Of a stretch of DNA of 64,000 nucleotides, positions 56,097 to 64,000 are shown in pieces. The notes beneath the pieces were generated by a model. That model ran no database searches. It saw only the letters and a list, made by a program, of their open reading frames with translations, and was not told the DNA's origin. Position 1 is the stretch's first letter. Every line of letters begins with the position of its first letter. A program made the position numbers and the translations under genes. The DNA comes from Herbaspirillum sp. WKF16 (GTDB lineage Bacteria; Pseudomonadota; Gammaproteobacteria; Burkholderiales; Burkholderiaceae_D), in assembly GCF_028993615.1 (NCBI RefSeq), contig NZ_CP118632.1, positions 1,240,001 to 1,304,000 of the forward strand, in the 5' to 3' direction.

Positions 56097-58556
56097 TCAA
56101 TGGCCCTGGTAGGTGTTCTCCTGGAAGCGTTTGCCGGCCTCGCCGGGCGCGCGCGACGCCGGTGCGGCCGGCTGCTGCGTGCCCGGCGCGTTGGGCATGG
56201 GTTGGCCGCCCGAGGGGGATGCCGGGGCCTGGTTGGGCGTCCAGCCGAAGAAGTTGGAAATGGCGTCGACCACCGTCACGCCGACGTTGGTCACCAGGCC
56301 GTTCTCGGGCGTGAAGTTGTCGTAGTACGGTTCGCCGTCGATGAAGCGGATGCCGTCCGGCGCCGGCTGGTCGAACTGCGGCACGCCCTTCAATGCCTTG
56401 GCCATGTAGTCGACCCAGATCGGCAGCGCCAGCTGCGCGCCGAATTCCATGCCGCCCAGGCTCTTGGGCTGGTCGTAACCCATCCACACCACGGTGGCCA
56501 GCGTGCGCTGGTAGCCGGCGAACCAGCCGTCGAAGGCTTCGTTGGTGGTGCCGGTCTTGCCGGCCAGGTCGGTGCGGCCGATGCTGTTGCTGCGCGCGCC
56601 GGTGCCGCGCTGCGCCACCGACTTGAGCAGGTTGGTCATCATGTAGCTGTTGCGCTCGGCCATCACGCGCGGGGCGCCGTTGCCGACGATCAGCGGATCG
56701 GCCTTGGACAGCTCCTTGCCGCGCGCGTCGGTGATGCGCGCGATCAGGTAGGGCTGGATCTTGTAGCCGCCGTTGGCGAACACCGAGTAGGCCGCCGACA
56801 ACTGCAGCGGATTGGTCTGTCCCGCGCCCAGCGCCATGGGCAGGTAGGGCGGCACCTTGTCCGGGTCGAAGCCGTAGGTGGCGGTGATGAAGTCCTTGGC
56901 GTAGGCCACGCCGATGTTGTCCAGCGTGCGGATGGCCACCAGGTTGACCGATTTCTGCAGCGCCGTGCGCACGCTCATCGGGCCGGCCGGGGTCTCGTCA
57001 TCCTTGGGTTCCCAGTTCGGCTGGCCGGGGCCGGCGGGGTAGGAGACCGGCGCGTCGTTGACGATGGAGGCCGGGGCGAAGCCCTTCTCCAGCGCCGCCG
57101 AATAGATGAAGGGCTTGAAGGTCGAGCCCGGCTGGCGCCAGGCCTGGGTCACGTGGTTGAAGTTGTTCTGGGTGAAATCGAAGCCGCCCACCAGCGCGCG
57201 AATCGAGCCGTCCTGCGGCACCACCGACACCAGCGCCGCTTCCACCTGCGGCAGCTGCACGATCTGCCAGTTCTGCTTGGCGTCCTGCATCACGCGGATC
57301 AGCGCGCCGGGCTGGATGCGCACTTCCTTCTTGGCCTTCTCCGACAACGCATTGGCGACGAAGCGCAGCGCCTCGCCCTTGATGCTGATCTTGTCGCCCG
57401 AGCGCAGCACCGCGTCCACCTGCTTGGGGCCGGCGGCCACCACCACGGCGGCCAGGATGTCGTCGTTGTCGGGATGGTCATCCATCACGTCGTCGATGGC
57501 GGCGGCGCGGTCTTCGGCGCCGGCCGGCAGTTCGATCGTCTCTTCCGGGCCGCGGTAGCCGTGGCGGCGATCGTAGTCCATCACGCCCTTGCGCACGGCC
57601 AGGTAGGCGGCCTGCTGGCCGGCGGCATTGATCGTGGTGTAGACGTTGAAGCCCTGGGTGTAGGTGTCTTCCTTGTATTGCGCGTACACCATCTGGCGCA
57701 CCATCTCGTTCACGTACTCGGCGTGCACCGTGTACTGGCTGCCGGGCGCGCGCACCTTGAGCTCTTCCTTGGCGGCCTTGTCGTACTGGGCCTGGGTGAT
57801 GAAGCCGACGTCCAGCATGCGCTGCAGGATGTACTGCTGGCGGATGTGGGCGCGCTTGGGATTGACGATGGGGTTGTAGGCCGACGGCGCCTTGGGCAGG
57901 CCCGCCAGCATCGCGGCCTCGGCCAGCGAGACGTCCTTCAGATCCTTGCCGAAGTAGGTGCGCGCGGCGGCGGCGAAGCCGAAGGCGCGCTGGCCCAGGT
58001 AGATCTGGTTCATGTAGACCTCCAGGATCTGGTCCTTGGTCAGCGCGGTCTCGATCTTGTTGGCCAGCAGCACTTCATACAGCTTGCGCGAGAAGGTCTT
58101 CTCCTTGGTCAGGAACACGTTGCGCGCCACCTGCATGGTGATGGTGGAAGCGCCCTGCGAGGCGCTGCCGCGCAGCACGTCGGCCGCCAGCGCGCGGGCG
58201 ATGCCGATCCAGTCGATGCCGCCGTGCTGGTAGAAACGGTAGTCCTCGATGGCCAGCACGGCGTTCTTCACGTCGGCGGGGATGTCGTCGAGCTTCACCA
58301 GGCTGCGCTTTTCCTCGCCGAATTCGCCCAGCAGCACCTTGTCCTCGGACCAGATGCGCAGCGGCACCTTGGGCCGGTAATCGGTGATCAGGTCCAGCGA
58401 GGGCAGGCGCGGGTTGATGAAGATCAGCGCGTAGACCACCAGCAGCGCGCCGGCGATGGCCATGCCGACGATCGATAATCCGATGAACTTGGCAATATTG
58501 GGATTCAGGAAGCCGCGTTGGCGGCGCAGCGGGGCCGGGGATTTGGACAGGTGCAT
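56097..58556 (-). CDS. mrcA: Class A penicillin-binding protein 1A
   Basis: Bifunctional peptidoglycan synthase (glycosyltransferase and transpeptidase) of 819 aa. A cytoplasmic stub is followed by TM about 24-46. The GT51 domain shows the catalytic Glu104 (AIEDYRFYQHGGID), GASTITMQVARN and NQIYLGQRAFGFAAAA. An OB-like insert comes before the transpeptidase, which has SxxK (Ser478 in GSTFKPF), SVN (KSVNLVAI) and KTG (GKTGTTNEAFDGWF). The C-terminal Pro/Ala tail is disordered. In many Burkholderiales this gene is beside pilM or cyaY; here it is divergent from an ABC-F gene. Confidence 0.96.
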   Translation of the reverse strand: MHLSKSPAPLRRQRGFLNPNIAKFIGLSIVGMAIAGALLVVYALIFINPRLPSLDLITDYRPKVPLRIWSEDKVLLGEFGEEKRSLVKLDDIPADVKNAVLAIEDYRFYQHGGIDWIGIARALAADVLRGSASQGASTITMQVARNVFLTKEKTFSRKLYEVLLANKIETALTKDQILEVYMNQIYLGQRAFGFAAAARTYFGKDLKDVSLAEAAMLAGLPKAPSAYNPIVNPKRAHIRQQYILQRMLDVGFITQAQYDKAAKEELKVRAPGSQYTVHAEYVNEMVRQMVYAQYKEDTYTQGFNVYTTINAAGQQAAYLAVRKGVMDYDRRHGYRGPEETIELPAGAEDRAAAIDDVMDDHPDNDDILAAVVVAAGPKQVDAVLRSGDKISIKGEALRFVANALSEKAKKEVRIQPGALIRVMQDAKQNWQIVQLPQVEAALVSVVPQDGSIRALVGGFDFTQNNFNHVTQAWRQPGSTFKPFIYSAALEKGFAPASIVNDAPVSYPAGPGQPNWEPKDDETPAGPMSVRTALQKSVNLVAIRTLDNIGVAYAKDFITATYGFDPDKVPPYLPMALGAGQTNPLQLSAAYSVFANGGYKIQPYLIARITDARGKELSKADPLIVGNGAPRVMAERNSYMMTNLLKSVAQRGTGARSNSIGRTDLAGKTGTTNEAFDGWFAGYQRTLATVVWMGYDQPKSLGGMEFGAQLALPIWVDYMAKALKGVPQFDQPAPDGIRFIDGEPYYDNFTPENGLVTNVGVTVVDAISNFFGWTPNQAPASPSGGQPMPNAPGTQQPAAPASRAPGEAGKRFQENTYQGH

Positions 58557-58855
58557 GGAGTGAGCGGGAATCGGAATGCGCTATCTTACCGCATCGGGCC
58601 GCCGGGCCCCGCACGGGCGGGCGCGGGCAAAGCTTAACAGGATGTAAAAGATGTTTCGCCGCGCACGCCGCGCGGCGATTTCGATGCCTGGAAGCAAACA
58701 ATCGGGGGCGGCGTTGCCGCCGTCGTCGGGTTTGCGGGCATTTCCCCGCGCCAGCCGGTACAATGCCGCTCTTTACGCGGTTTTTACGCGCCTTTTCAAG
58801 CACCTGTCGCGCGGTTTCGGCCGGCGCGCATCACGCACAGCACGCAAGCAATCCT

Positions 58856-60772
58856 ATGGCAGTCATTTCCCTTACCGACGCGCAACTGGCCTTCGGCCAC
58901 GTGGCGCTCCTCGATCACGCCGAATTCTCGCTGGAGACCGGCGAACGCATCGGCCTGATCGGCCGCAACGGCACCGGCAAGTCCTCGCTGCTGAAGATCA
59001 TCGCCGGCCGCTCCAAGCTGGATGACGGCCTGCTGGTGATGCAGCAGGGCCTGAAGATCGCCTATGTCGACCAGGAGCCGCATTTCCCGGAAGAGATGAG
59101 CGTGTTCGACGCCGTGGCCTCCGGCCTGGGCGAACTGCCGGCGCTGCTGGCCGAGTATGAGGCCATCACCGGCCAGTTCGGCGGCGACAACGACGACGCC
59201 TTGCTGGAGCGCATGCACCAGATCCAGACGGTGCTGGATGCGGCCGACGCCTGGTCCATCGGCAACAAGGTCGAGACTACGCTGGACAAGCTGAACCTGA
59301 ACCGCGACGCCCGCATCGGCGAGCTCTCCGGTGGCATGAAGAAGCGCGTGGCGCTGGCCTGCGGGCTGGTCGGCAATCCCGACGTGCTGCTGCTGGACGA
59401 ACCCACCAACCACCTCGACTTCGGCTCCATCCTGTGGCTGGAAGGGCTGCTGCGCGACTTCAAGGGCAGCATCCTGTTCATCACCCACGACCGCTCCTTC
59501 CTCGATAACGTCTCGACCCGCATCATCGAGCTGGACCGCGGCAAGATCCTGTCCTTCCCGGGCAATTTCAGCACCTACCAGGCGCGCAAGGCCGAGCTGC
59601 TGGCCAATGAGGAAGTGGAGAACGCCAAGTTCGACAAATTCCTGGCGCAGGAAGAGGTCTGGATCCGCAAGGGCGTGCAGGCCCGCCGCACCCGCGACGA
59701 AGGCCGCGTGCGCCGCCTGGAAGCGCTGCGCGCGCAGCGCGGCGAACGCCGCGACCGCCAGGGCCAGGTCAAGCTCGAAGTGGGCACCGGCGAGCGCTCC
59801 GGCAAGATCGTGGCGGAGCTGGAAAACGTCGGCAAGGCCTACGGCGCCAAGACCATCGTGCGCGACTTCAGCTCTATCCTGATGCGCGGCGACAAGGTCG
59901 GCCTGATCGGCCAGAACGGCGCCGGCAAGACCACGCTTCTCAAGCTCATCCTCGGCGAAGAGGCGCCCGACAGCGGCACCGTCAAGCAGGGCACCAAGAT
60001 GCAGATCGCCTACTTCGACCAGATGCGCGCCCAACTGAACGAAGAAACCAGCCTGGCCGACACCATCGCGCCGGGCAGCGACTGGGTCGAGATCAACGGC
60101 CAGCGCAAGCACGTGATGACCTACTTGTCCGACTTCCTGTTCGCGCCGGAGCGCGCCCGCTCGCCGGTGCGCACGTTGTCGGGCGGCGAACGCAACCGCC
60201 TGCTGCTGGCGCGCCTGTTCGCCAAGCCGGCCAACGTGCTGGTGCTGGACGAGCCGACCAACGACCTCGACATCGACACCCTGGAACTGCTGGAAGAGCT
60301 GCTGGAAGAATATGACGGCACCGTGTTCCTGGTCAGCCACGACCGCATGTTCCTGGACAACGTGGTGACCCAGGTGATCGCAGCCGAGGGCGGCGGCGAG
60401 TGGCGCGAATACGTGGGCGGTTATACCGACTGGGAGCGCCAGCGCCCGGCTGCGAACGCTGCCGCCAAGGCGCCAGTGAAAAGCGACAAGAGCGAGGTGA
60501 AGGCCGAATCGACGATGGCCGCGCCGGCCGCGGCGCCCCAGGCGCCGAAGAAAAAGCTCAGCTACAAGGAACAGCGCGAGCTGGAAGAGCTGCCCAAGCG
60601 TATCGCCGAACTTGAGGCCGAGCAGAAGATCATTTCGGAAAAGCTTGCCGATCCCGACATCTACAAGAGCAACGCGGATGACGTGGTGAAGCTGAACCAG
60701 CGCTTCGCCGAGATCGACGAAGAGTTGCTGGCCAGCCTGGAGCGTTGGGAAGAGATCGACGGCCGCAAGTAG
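58856..60772 (+). CDS. uup: ABC-F ATPase, Uup type
   Basis: 638-aa soluble protein with two ABC ATPase domains and no membrane part. Walker A sites are GRNGTGKSS and GQNGAGKTT; signature motifs are LSGGMKKRVALA and LSGGERNRLLLA; Walker B LLLDEPTNHLD and LVLDEPTNDLD. The ~80-residue inter-domain linker and the C-terminal coiled coil (about 560-635, starting KKKLSYKEQRELEELPKRI) are the Uup hallmark. Uup binds branched DNA/ribosomes and affects transposon excision in E. coli. Start MAVISLTDAQL. The 299-bp gap to mrcA holds no other gene I can see. Confidence 0.93.
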   Translation: MAVISLTDAQLAFGHVALLDHAEFSLETGERIGLIGRNGTGKSSLLKIIAGRSKLDDGLLVMQQGLKIAYVDQEPHFPEEMSVFDAVASGLGELPALLAEYEAITGQFGGDNDDALLERMHQIQTVLDAADAWSIGNKVETTLDKLNLNRDARIGELSGGMKKRVALACGLVGNPDVLLLDEPTNHLDFGSILWLEGLLRDFKGSILFITHDRSFLDNVSTRIIELDRGKILSFPGNFSTYQARKAELLANEEVENAKFDKFLAQEEVWIRKGVQARRTRDEGRVRRLEALRAQRGERRDRQGQVKLEVGTGERSGKIVAELENVGKAYGAKTIVRDFSSILMRGDKVGLIGQNGAGKTTLLKLILGEEAPDSGTVKQGTKMQIAYFDQMRAQLNEETSLADTIAPGSDWVEINGQRKHVMTYLSDFLFAPERARSPVRTLSGGERNRLLLARLFAKPANVLVLDEPTNDLDIDTLELLEELLEEYDGTVFLVSHDRMFLDNVVTQVIAAEGGGEWREYVGGYTDWERQRPAANAAAKAPVKSDKSEVKAESTMAAPAAAPQAPKKKLSYKEQRELEELPKRIAELEAEQKIISEKLADPDIYKSNADDVVKLNQRFAEIDEELLASLERWEEIDGRK

Positions 60773-60792
60773 GTCCGCGCCGTGTCAGCAAC

Positions 60793-60835
60793 AAGCCCGC
60801 CATCGCCGCGTTACGGAGATGGCGGGCTTTTGTTT
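60793..60835 (+). terminator. Terminator after uup
   Basis: 12-bp stem AAGCCCGCCATC/GATGGCGGGCTT with a 13-base loop, then TTGTTTTG. The sirB1-like gene converges from the other side. Confidence 0.8.
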
Positions 60836-60849
60836 TGAAGGACTGCCGC

Positions 60850-61704
60850 TCAGTTGGGTTTGCGCAGCGCTTCGCGCAGATCGGGCAGCATCTCGCGCAG
60901 GCTCTGCGCGTCGTCGGCGTAGGGGCGCAGGGCCAGGTAGGCCTCCAGGTCTTCCAGTGCGGCCTGGGCCACGCCCAGGTTGGCGTGCGCCAGCCCGCGG
61001 TCGCGCCGCTCGGTGATTTCTTCCGGCAGCAGGATCACCAGCCGTTCCTGCACATCCAGCACCTGCTGCCAGCGCTGGCTCTCCATGAAGATCGCCTTGA
61101 GGTTGCGCAGCATGCGCGCCAGGATCTCGCGCGGGTGCGCCGCGCGCAGGTAGGCGGCCAGCGGCAGTTCGTCGTCGAACTCCAGTTCCTGCTCCTGCTG
61201 GCGTTCGAGGTAGGGTTCAAGCCGCTCCTCGAGCTCTTCGCGCGACAGGCTCGAGCCGTTCATCGGATCGAGCACGATCTCGCCCGACTGCACCGACAGT
61301 TTCATCAGGAAGTGGCCGGGGAAGGAGACGCCTTTCATGTCCAGCCCCACCTGCTGGGCCAGTTCGATGTAGACCACCGCCAGCGAAATGGGAATGCCGC
61401 GCCGCGTGGCGATGACGCGGTGGATGTAGCTGTTGTCGGGATCGTAGTAGTTGTTGATGTTGCCGGCGAAGGCCATTTCCTGGAAGAAGAAATGGTTCAG
61501 CATGCGCAGCTTCTGGATCTGCGATGCGTCCGAGGGCAGGCGATGTTTCAGCTTGGCCGCCAGCATGTCGAGCTCGACTTCCTGCTCGGCAAAGTCCATC
61601 TCGGGGTAGAAGTCCTGTCCCAGCGTCAAGGCGGATTCGAACAGGGGAATCGAATCGTCCTGGCGCACCAGCGAAGCGAAATATTCGAGGGAGGTGAGCG
61701 TCAT
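60850..61704 (-). CDS. sirB1: SirB1-family transglutaminase-like/TPR protein
   Basis: 284-aa protein of the SirB1/YchA family. The N-terminal transglutaminase-like part has NYYDPDNSYIHRVIATRRGIPISLAVVY and VSFPGHFLMKLS; the C-terminal 100 residues form a short tetratricopeptide-like region (LKAIFMESQRWQQVLDVQERLV). The catalytic Cys of true transglutaminases is not in the expected place (RRGIPISLAV), so enzymatic activity is doubtful. I start at MTLTSLEYF, which has an AGGA at suitable spacing; an ATG three codons earlier is possible. Function unknown. Confidence 0.87.
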   Translation of the reverse strand: MTLTSLEYFASLVRQDDSIPLFESALTLGQDFYPEMDFAEQEVELDMLAAKLKHRLPSDASQIQKLRMLNHFFFQEMAFAGNINNYYDPDNSYIHRVIATRRGIPISLAVVYIELAQQVGLDMKGVSFPGHFLMKLSVQSGEIVLDPMNGSSLSREELEERLEPYLERQQEQELEFDDELPLAAYLRAAHPREILARMLRNLKAIFMESQRWQQVLDVQERLVILLPEEITERRDRGLAHANLGVAQAALEDLEAYLALRPYADDAQSLREMLPDLREALRKPN

Positions 61705-61847
61705 GCCGTCCATCCTATCAAAATATTTTGTCGGGCGTCAGGTTCGTCGCGCATGAAAATGCCGCGCAAGAAAATCCTGTTGTTTCTCCCGGGCAGCTCT
61801 GGTCGGCAAGGCGGCCCGGGTTTATGCTCTTGCGCTTGCGTTATTTT

Positions 61848-63401
61848 TCAGCGGCGCGCGATGCGCTTGAATTCGCGCAGCCGGAATCCCATCGCGAACA
61901 GCGGGCCGAAATAGGCGAGCCCGCACACCACCATCACCAGCCCAAGCGCGCCGATGCGCAGCAGCGGATGCGCGCGCAATGCGATCCAGTCGAAGTGCCC
62001 CGAGATCCACAGCGCCGCGCCGGCCAGCACCAGCAGCGCGCCGGCCAGGCGCACCAGGAAGATGCCCCAGCCCGGACGCGGCACGTAGATCCGGCGGCGC
62101 CGCAGTCCCCAGTACAGGAAGCCGGCGTTGAGGCAGGCCCCCAGGCCGATCGACAGCGCCAGGCCGGCGTGCGCGAACATCGGCACGAAGATGCTGTTCA
62201 TCAGCTGCGTGGCGATGAGCACGCCGACGGCGATGATCACGGGCGTACGGATGTCCTGCTTGGCATAAAAGCCGGGCGCCAGGATCTTCACCATGATCAG
62301 GCCGATCAGGCCGACGCCGTAGGCCACCAGCGCATGGCCGGTCATGGTCACCGAGAGGTTGTCGAATTTGCCATAGTGGAAAAGCGTGGCTGTCAGCGGC
62401 TCGGACAGCGTGGCCAGGCCGACCGCGGCCGGCATGGCCAGCATGAAGGTCAGGCGCAGGCCCCAGTCGAGCAGGGCGGAGTATTCTTCCCCGTCCTTGG
62501 CCGCGTGCGCATTGGCCAGGCTGGGCAAGAGGATGGTGCCCAGCGCCACGCCCAGCAGCGCGGTAGGGAATTCCATCAGGCGATCGGCATAGGACAGCCA
62601 GGACACGCTGCCGTGCTCCAGGCGCGAGGCGATGTTGGTGTTGATCATCAGGCTGATCTGCGCGGCCGAGACGGCGAACACGGCCGGCCCCATCTTCTGC
62701 AGCACGCGCTTCACGCCGGCGTCGCGCAGGCCCGGCATCGGGTTCCAGTACAGGCGCGGCAGCATGCCTATCTTCACCAGCGCCGGCACCTGGATCGCCA
62801 CCTGCAGGATGCCGCCCACCAGCACGGCGAAGGCCATGGCGTAGATCGGTTGCTCCATGAACGGCGCCACGAACAGCGAGGCCACGATGAAGGCAAGGTT
62901 CAGCAGCACCGAGGTGAAGGCCGGGATCTTGAATTCCTTCCACGTGTTCAGGATCCCGCCGGCCAGCGCCACGAAGGCCATGAAGCCGATATAGGGGAAC
63001 ATGATGCGGGTCATCACCACCGAGGCGTGGAAGGCATCCTGGTTGTACTGGAGGCCGGTGGCGATGAAGTAGACCACGAAGGGCGTGGCGACGATGCCGG
63101 CCACGCAGGTGACCAGCATCACCCACATCAGCACGCTGGCGACGTGGTCGACCAGGTGCTTGGTCTCGTCGGCGCCGCGCTGGTTCTTGTATTCGGCCAG
63201 GATGGGGACGAAGGCCTGGGAGAAGGCGCCTTCGGCGAACAGGCGGCGCAGCAGGTTGGGAATGCGGAAGGCGATGTTGAAGGCGTCGGTGTAGGCCGAG
63301 GCGCCGAAAGCGCGGGCAAACAGGATTTCCCTGACCAGTCCGGTGATGCGCGAGAGCATCGTCATGCCGGAGATGGCGGCGAGCGTTTTATGCAAGTTCA
63401 T
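61848..63401 (-). CDS. murJ: Lipid II flippase MurJ
   Basis: 517-aa integral membrane protein of the MOP/MviN family with about 14 helices, which moves lipid II across the inner membrane for peptidoglycan synthesis. Diagnostic residues are SGMTMLSRITGLVREILFARAFG, DAFNIAFRIPNLLRRLFAEGAFSQAFVP (key Arg/Asp cavity residues) and ILAPGFYAKQDIRTPV. Length matches E. coli MurJ (511). It is divergent from rpsT over a 346-bp region that holds the rpsT promoter and no other gene. Confidence 0.96.
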   Translation of the reverse strand: MNLHKTLAAISGMTMLSRITGLVREILFARAFGASAYTDAFNIAFRIPNLLRRLFAEGAFSQAFVPILAEYKNQRGADETKHLVDHVASVLMWVMLVTCVAGIVATPFVVYFIATGLQYNQDAFHASVVMTRIMFPYIGFMAFVALAGGILNTWKEFKIPAFTSVLLNLAFIVASLFVAPFMEQPIYAMAFAVLVGGILQVAIQVPALVKIGMLPRLYWNPMPGLRDAGVKRVLQKMGPAVFAVSAAQISLMINTNIASRLEHGSVSWLSYADRLMEFPTALLGVALGTILLPSLANAHAAKDGEEYSALLDWGLRLTFMLAMPAAVGLATLSEPLTATLFHYGKFDNLSVTMTGHALVAYGVGLIGLIMVKILAPGFYAKQDIRTPVIIAVGVLIATQLMNSIFVPMFAHAGLALSIGLGACLNAGFLYWGLRRRRIYVPRPGWGIFLVRLAGALLVLAGAALWISGHFDWIALRAHPLLRIGALGLVMVVCGLAYFGPLFAMGFRLREFKRIARR

Positions 63402-63644
63402 GGTGCGGCATTATAGCGGCGCGGCCATGCGCGGCGGCGCCGATTGCGGGTGATTCGGAACGGGCGCGCCGATGAGCCGGCGGCCGAGGGACGCGGCGTA
63501 GAGTGCCCACGGTTTGAATCGGTTCGATGCCTTGTTGATATTTCTTCCCGGTAATGCGACGGCCGGTATGGCATGCATTGCCGCCCGTTTTTGGCCGGAT
63601 AGCAACGGATGAGGCGCAAATGGCGGCCGTTCAGGCGGGGTATT

Positions 63645-63673
63645 TGCCCTGTTCGGGAAAACTGGTTATAATC
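63645..63673 (+). promoter_or_regulatory. Sigma-70 promoter of rpsT
   Basis: -35 TTGCCC (63645-63650) and consensus -10 TATAAT (63668-63673) with a 17-bp spacer. The start near 63680 leaves a leader of about 70 nt before rpsT. Confidence 0.82.
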
Positions 63674-63747
63674 CAACGCTTTACAGAATTTGGCATCGCG
63701 AGTCCTCGGGTTTGCGGCGCACACGACTCTCGATTTAGGATAATTTC

Positions 63748-64000
63748 ATGGCAAATACCGCACAGGCACGTAAGCGTGCACGTCAAGCAGTTAAGCAAAA
63801 CGCGCACAACTCGAGCCAGCGTTCGACCCTGCGTACCGCAATCAAGGCTGTTCGCAAGGCAATTGCCGGTGGCGACAAGGCTGCCGCCGCAACCGTGTTC
63901 CAGGCTTCGGTGTCGACCATCGACAGCATCGCCGACAAGAAGATCATTCACAAGAACAAGGCTGCTCGCCACAAGAGCCGCCTGGCTGCTGCCCTGAAGG
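63748..64000 (+). CDS. rpsT: 30S ribosomal protein S20 (3' end cut by the window)
   Basis: Binds 16S rRNA early in 30S assembly. The 84 visible residues begin [18 protein letters not shown] and continue with the S20 helices ([33 protein letters not shown]). The family length is 87-88 aa, so only a few codons are missing. An AGGA motif is nine bases before the ATG. The divergent murJ/rpsT pair is common in betaproteobacteria. Confidence 0.97.
   Translation, partial: MANTAQARKRARQAVKQNAHNSSQRSTLRTAIKAVRKAIAGGDKAAAATVFQASVSTIDSIADKKIIHKNKAARHKSRLAAALK

Overview
The window looks like a chromosome segment of a GC-rich betaproteobacterium, most likely Herbaspirillum or a close relative in the Oxalobacteraceae (Burkholderiales). 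This rests on recalled gene order (carA-carB-greA-yhbY-rlmE-ftsH-folP-glmM and murJ/rpsT), on the Burkholderia-type porin, and on the strongly GC-biased third codon positions. No search was run.

Layout. (1) 70-6361: an RND-type tripartite efflux operon (adaptor, pump, outer-membrane channel), then a GloA2-like VOC protein and a small unknown protein. (2) 6942-11068, minus strand: an iron-starvation cassette of ECF sigma factor, FecR-type anti-sigma factor and TonB-dependent receptor, with a Fur-box-like site upstream. (3) 11275-19378: a small lipoprotein, a LysR regulator with two tandem HTH domains, and a divergent aromatic/carboxylate catabolic block (amidohydrolase, 4,5-dihydroxyphthalate-decarboxylase-like protein, DctA-type symporter, porin, LigJ, LigK), followed by a cupin gene. 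LigJ and LigK are the last two steps of the protocatechuate 4,5-cleavage/gallate pathway; no ring-cleaving dioxygenase is in the window. (4) 19561-22309: a flavin-reductase-like protein, and an L-2-keto-3-deoxyarabonate dehydratase (AraD type) divergent from a LysR regulator. (5) 22310-24600: about 2.2 kb without credible genes, built of three tandem copies of a ~0.6-kb unit packed with palindromes. (6) 24777-31894: MFS transporter, ApnO-like oxidoisomerase, RuBisCO-like protein (OiaX-like), DUF1537 kinase (OiaK-like), GntR/FadR regulator and a second MFS transporter. This set matches the D-apionate branch of apiose catabolism, and a perfect 7-5-7 dyad lies at its promoter. (7) 31986-41158: aromatic aminotransferase, FAD oxidoreductase, Rrf2 and SufR-like regulators, a drug-type MFS transporter, an IMPACT-family protein, a ParB-like protein, a patatin lipoprotein, an NlpC/P60 peptidase and a GlcG/HbpS protein. 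(8) 41460-53655: housekeeping block carAB, greA, yhbY, rlmE, ftsH, folP, glmM and a phoB-like response regulator. (9) 53732-64000: two c-type cytochromes, tRNA-Arg(CCT), PBP1a (mrcA), an Uup-type ABC-F ATPase, a SirB1 protein, murJ, and the start of rpsT, which runs off the end.

Together the accessory genes suggest a plant- or rhizosphere-associated life: uptake and breakdown of pectin-derived branched sugar acids (apionate), an L-arabinose-pathway enzyme, aromatic-acid degradation, ferric-siderophore uptake and drug/phytochemical efflux. The most unusual features are the tandem 0.6-kb palindromic repeat array, the RuBisCO-like/DUF1537 cluster with its operator-like dyad, the double-HTH LysR regulator, and two paired inverted-repeat elements between carB and greA. 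Bases 1-69 are too short to assign.
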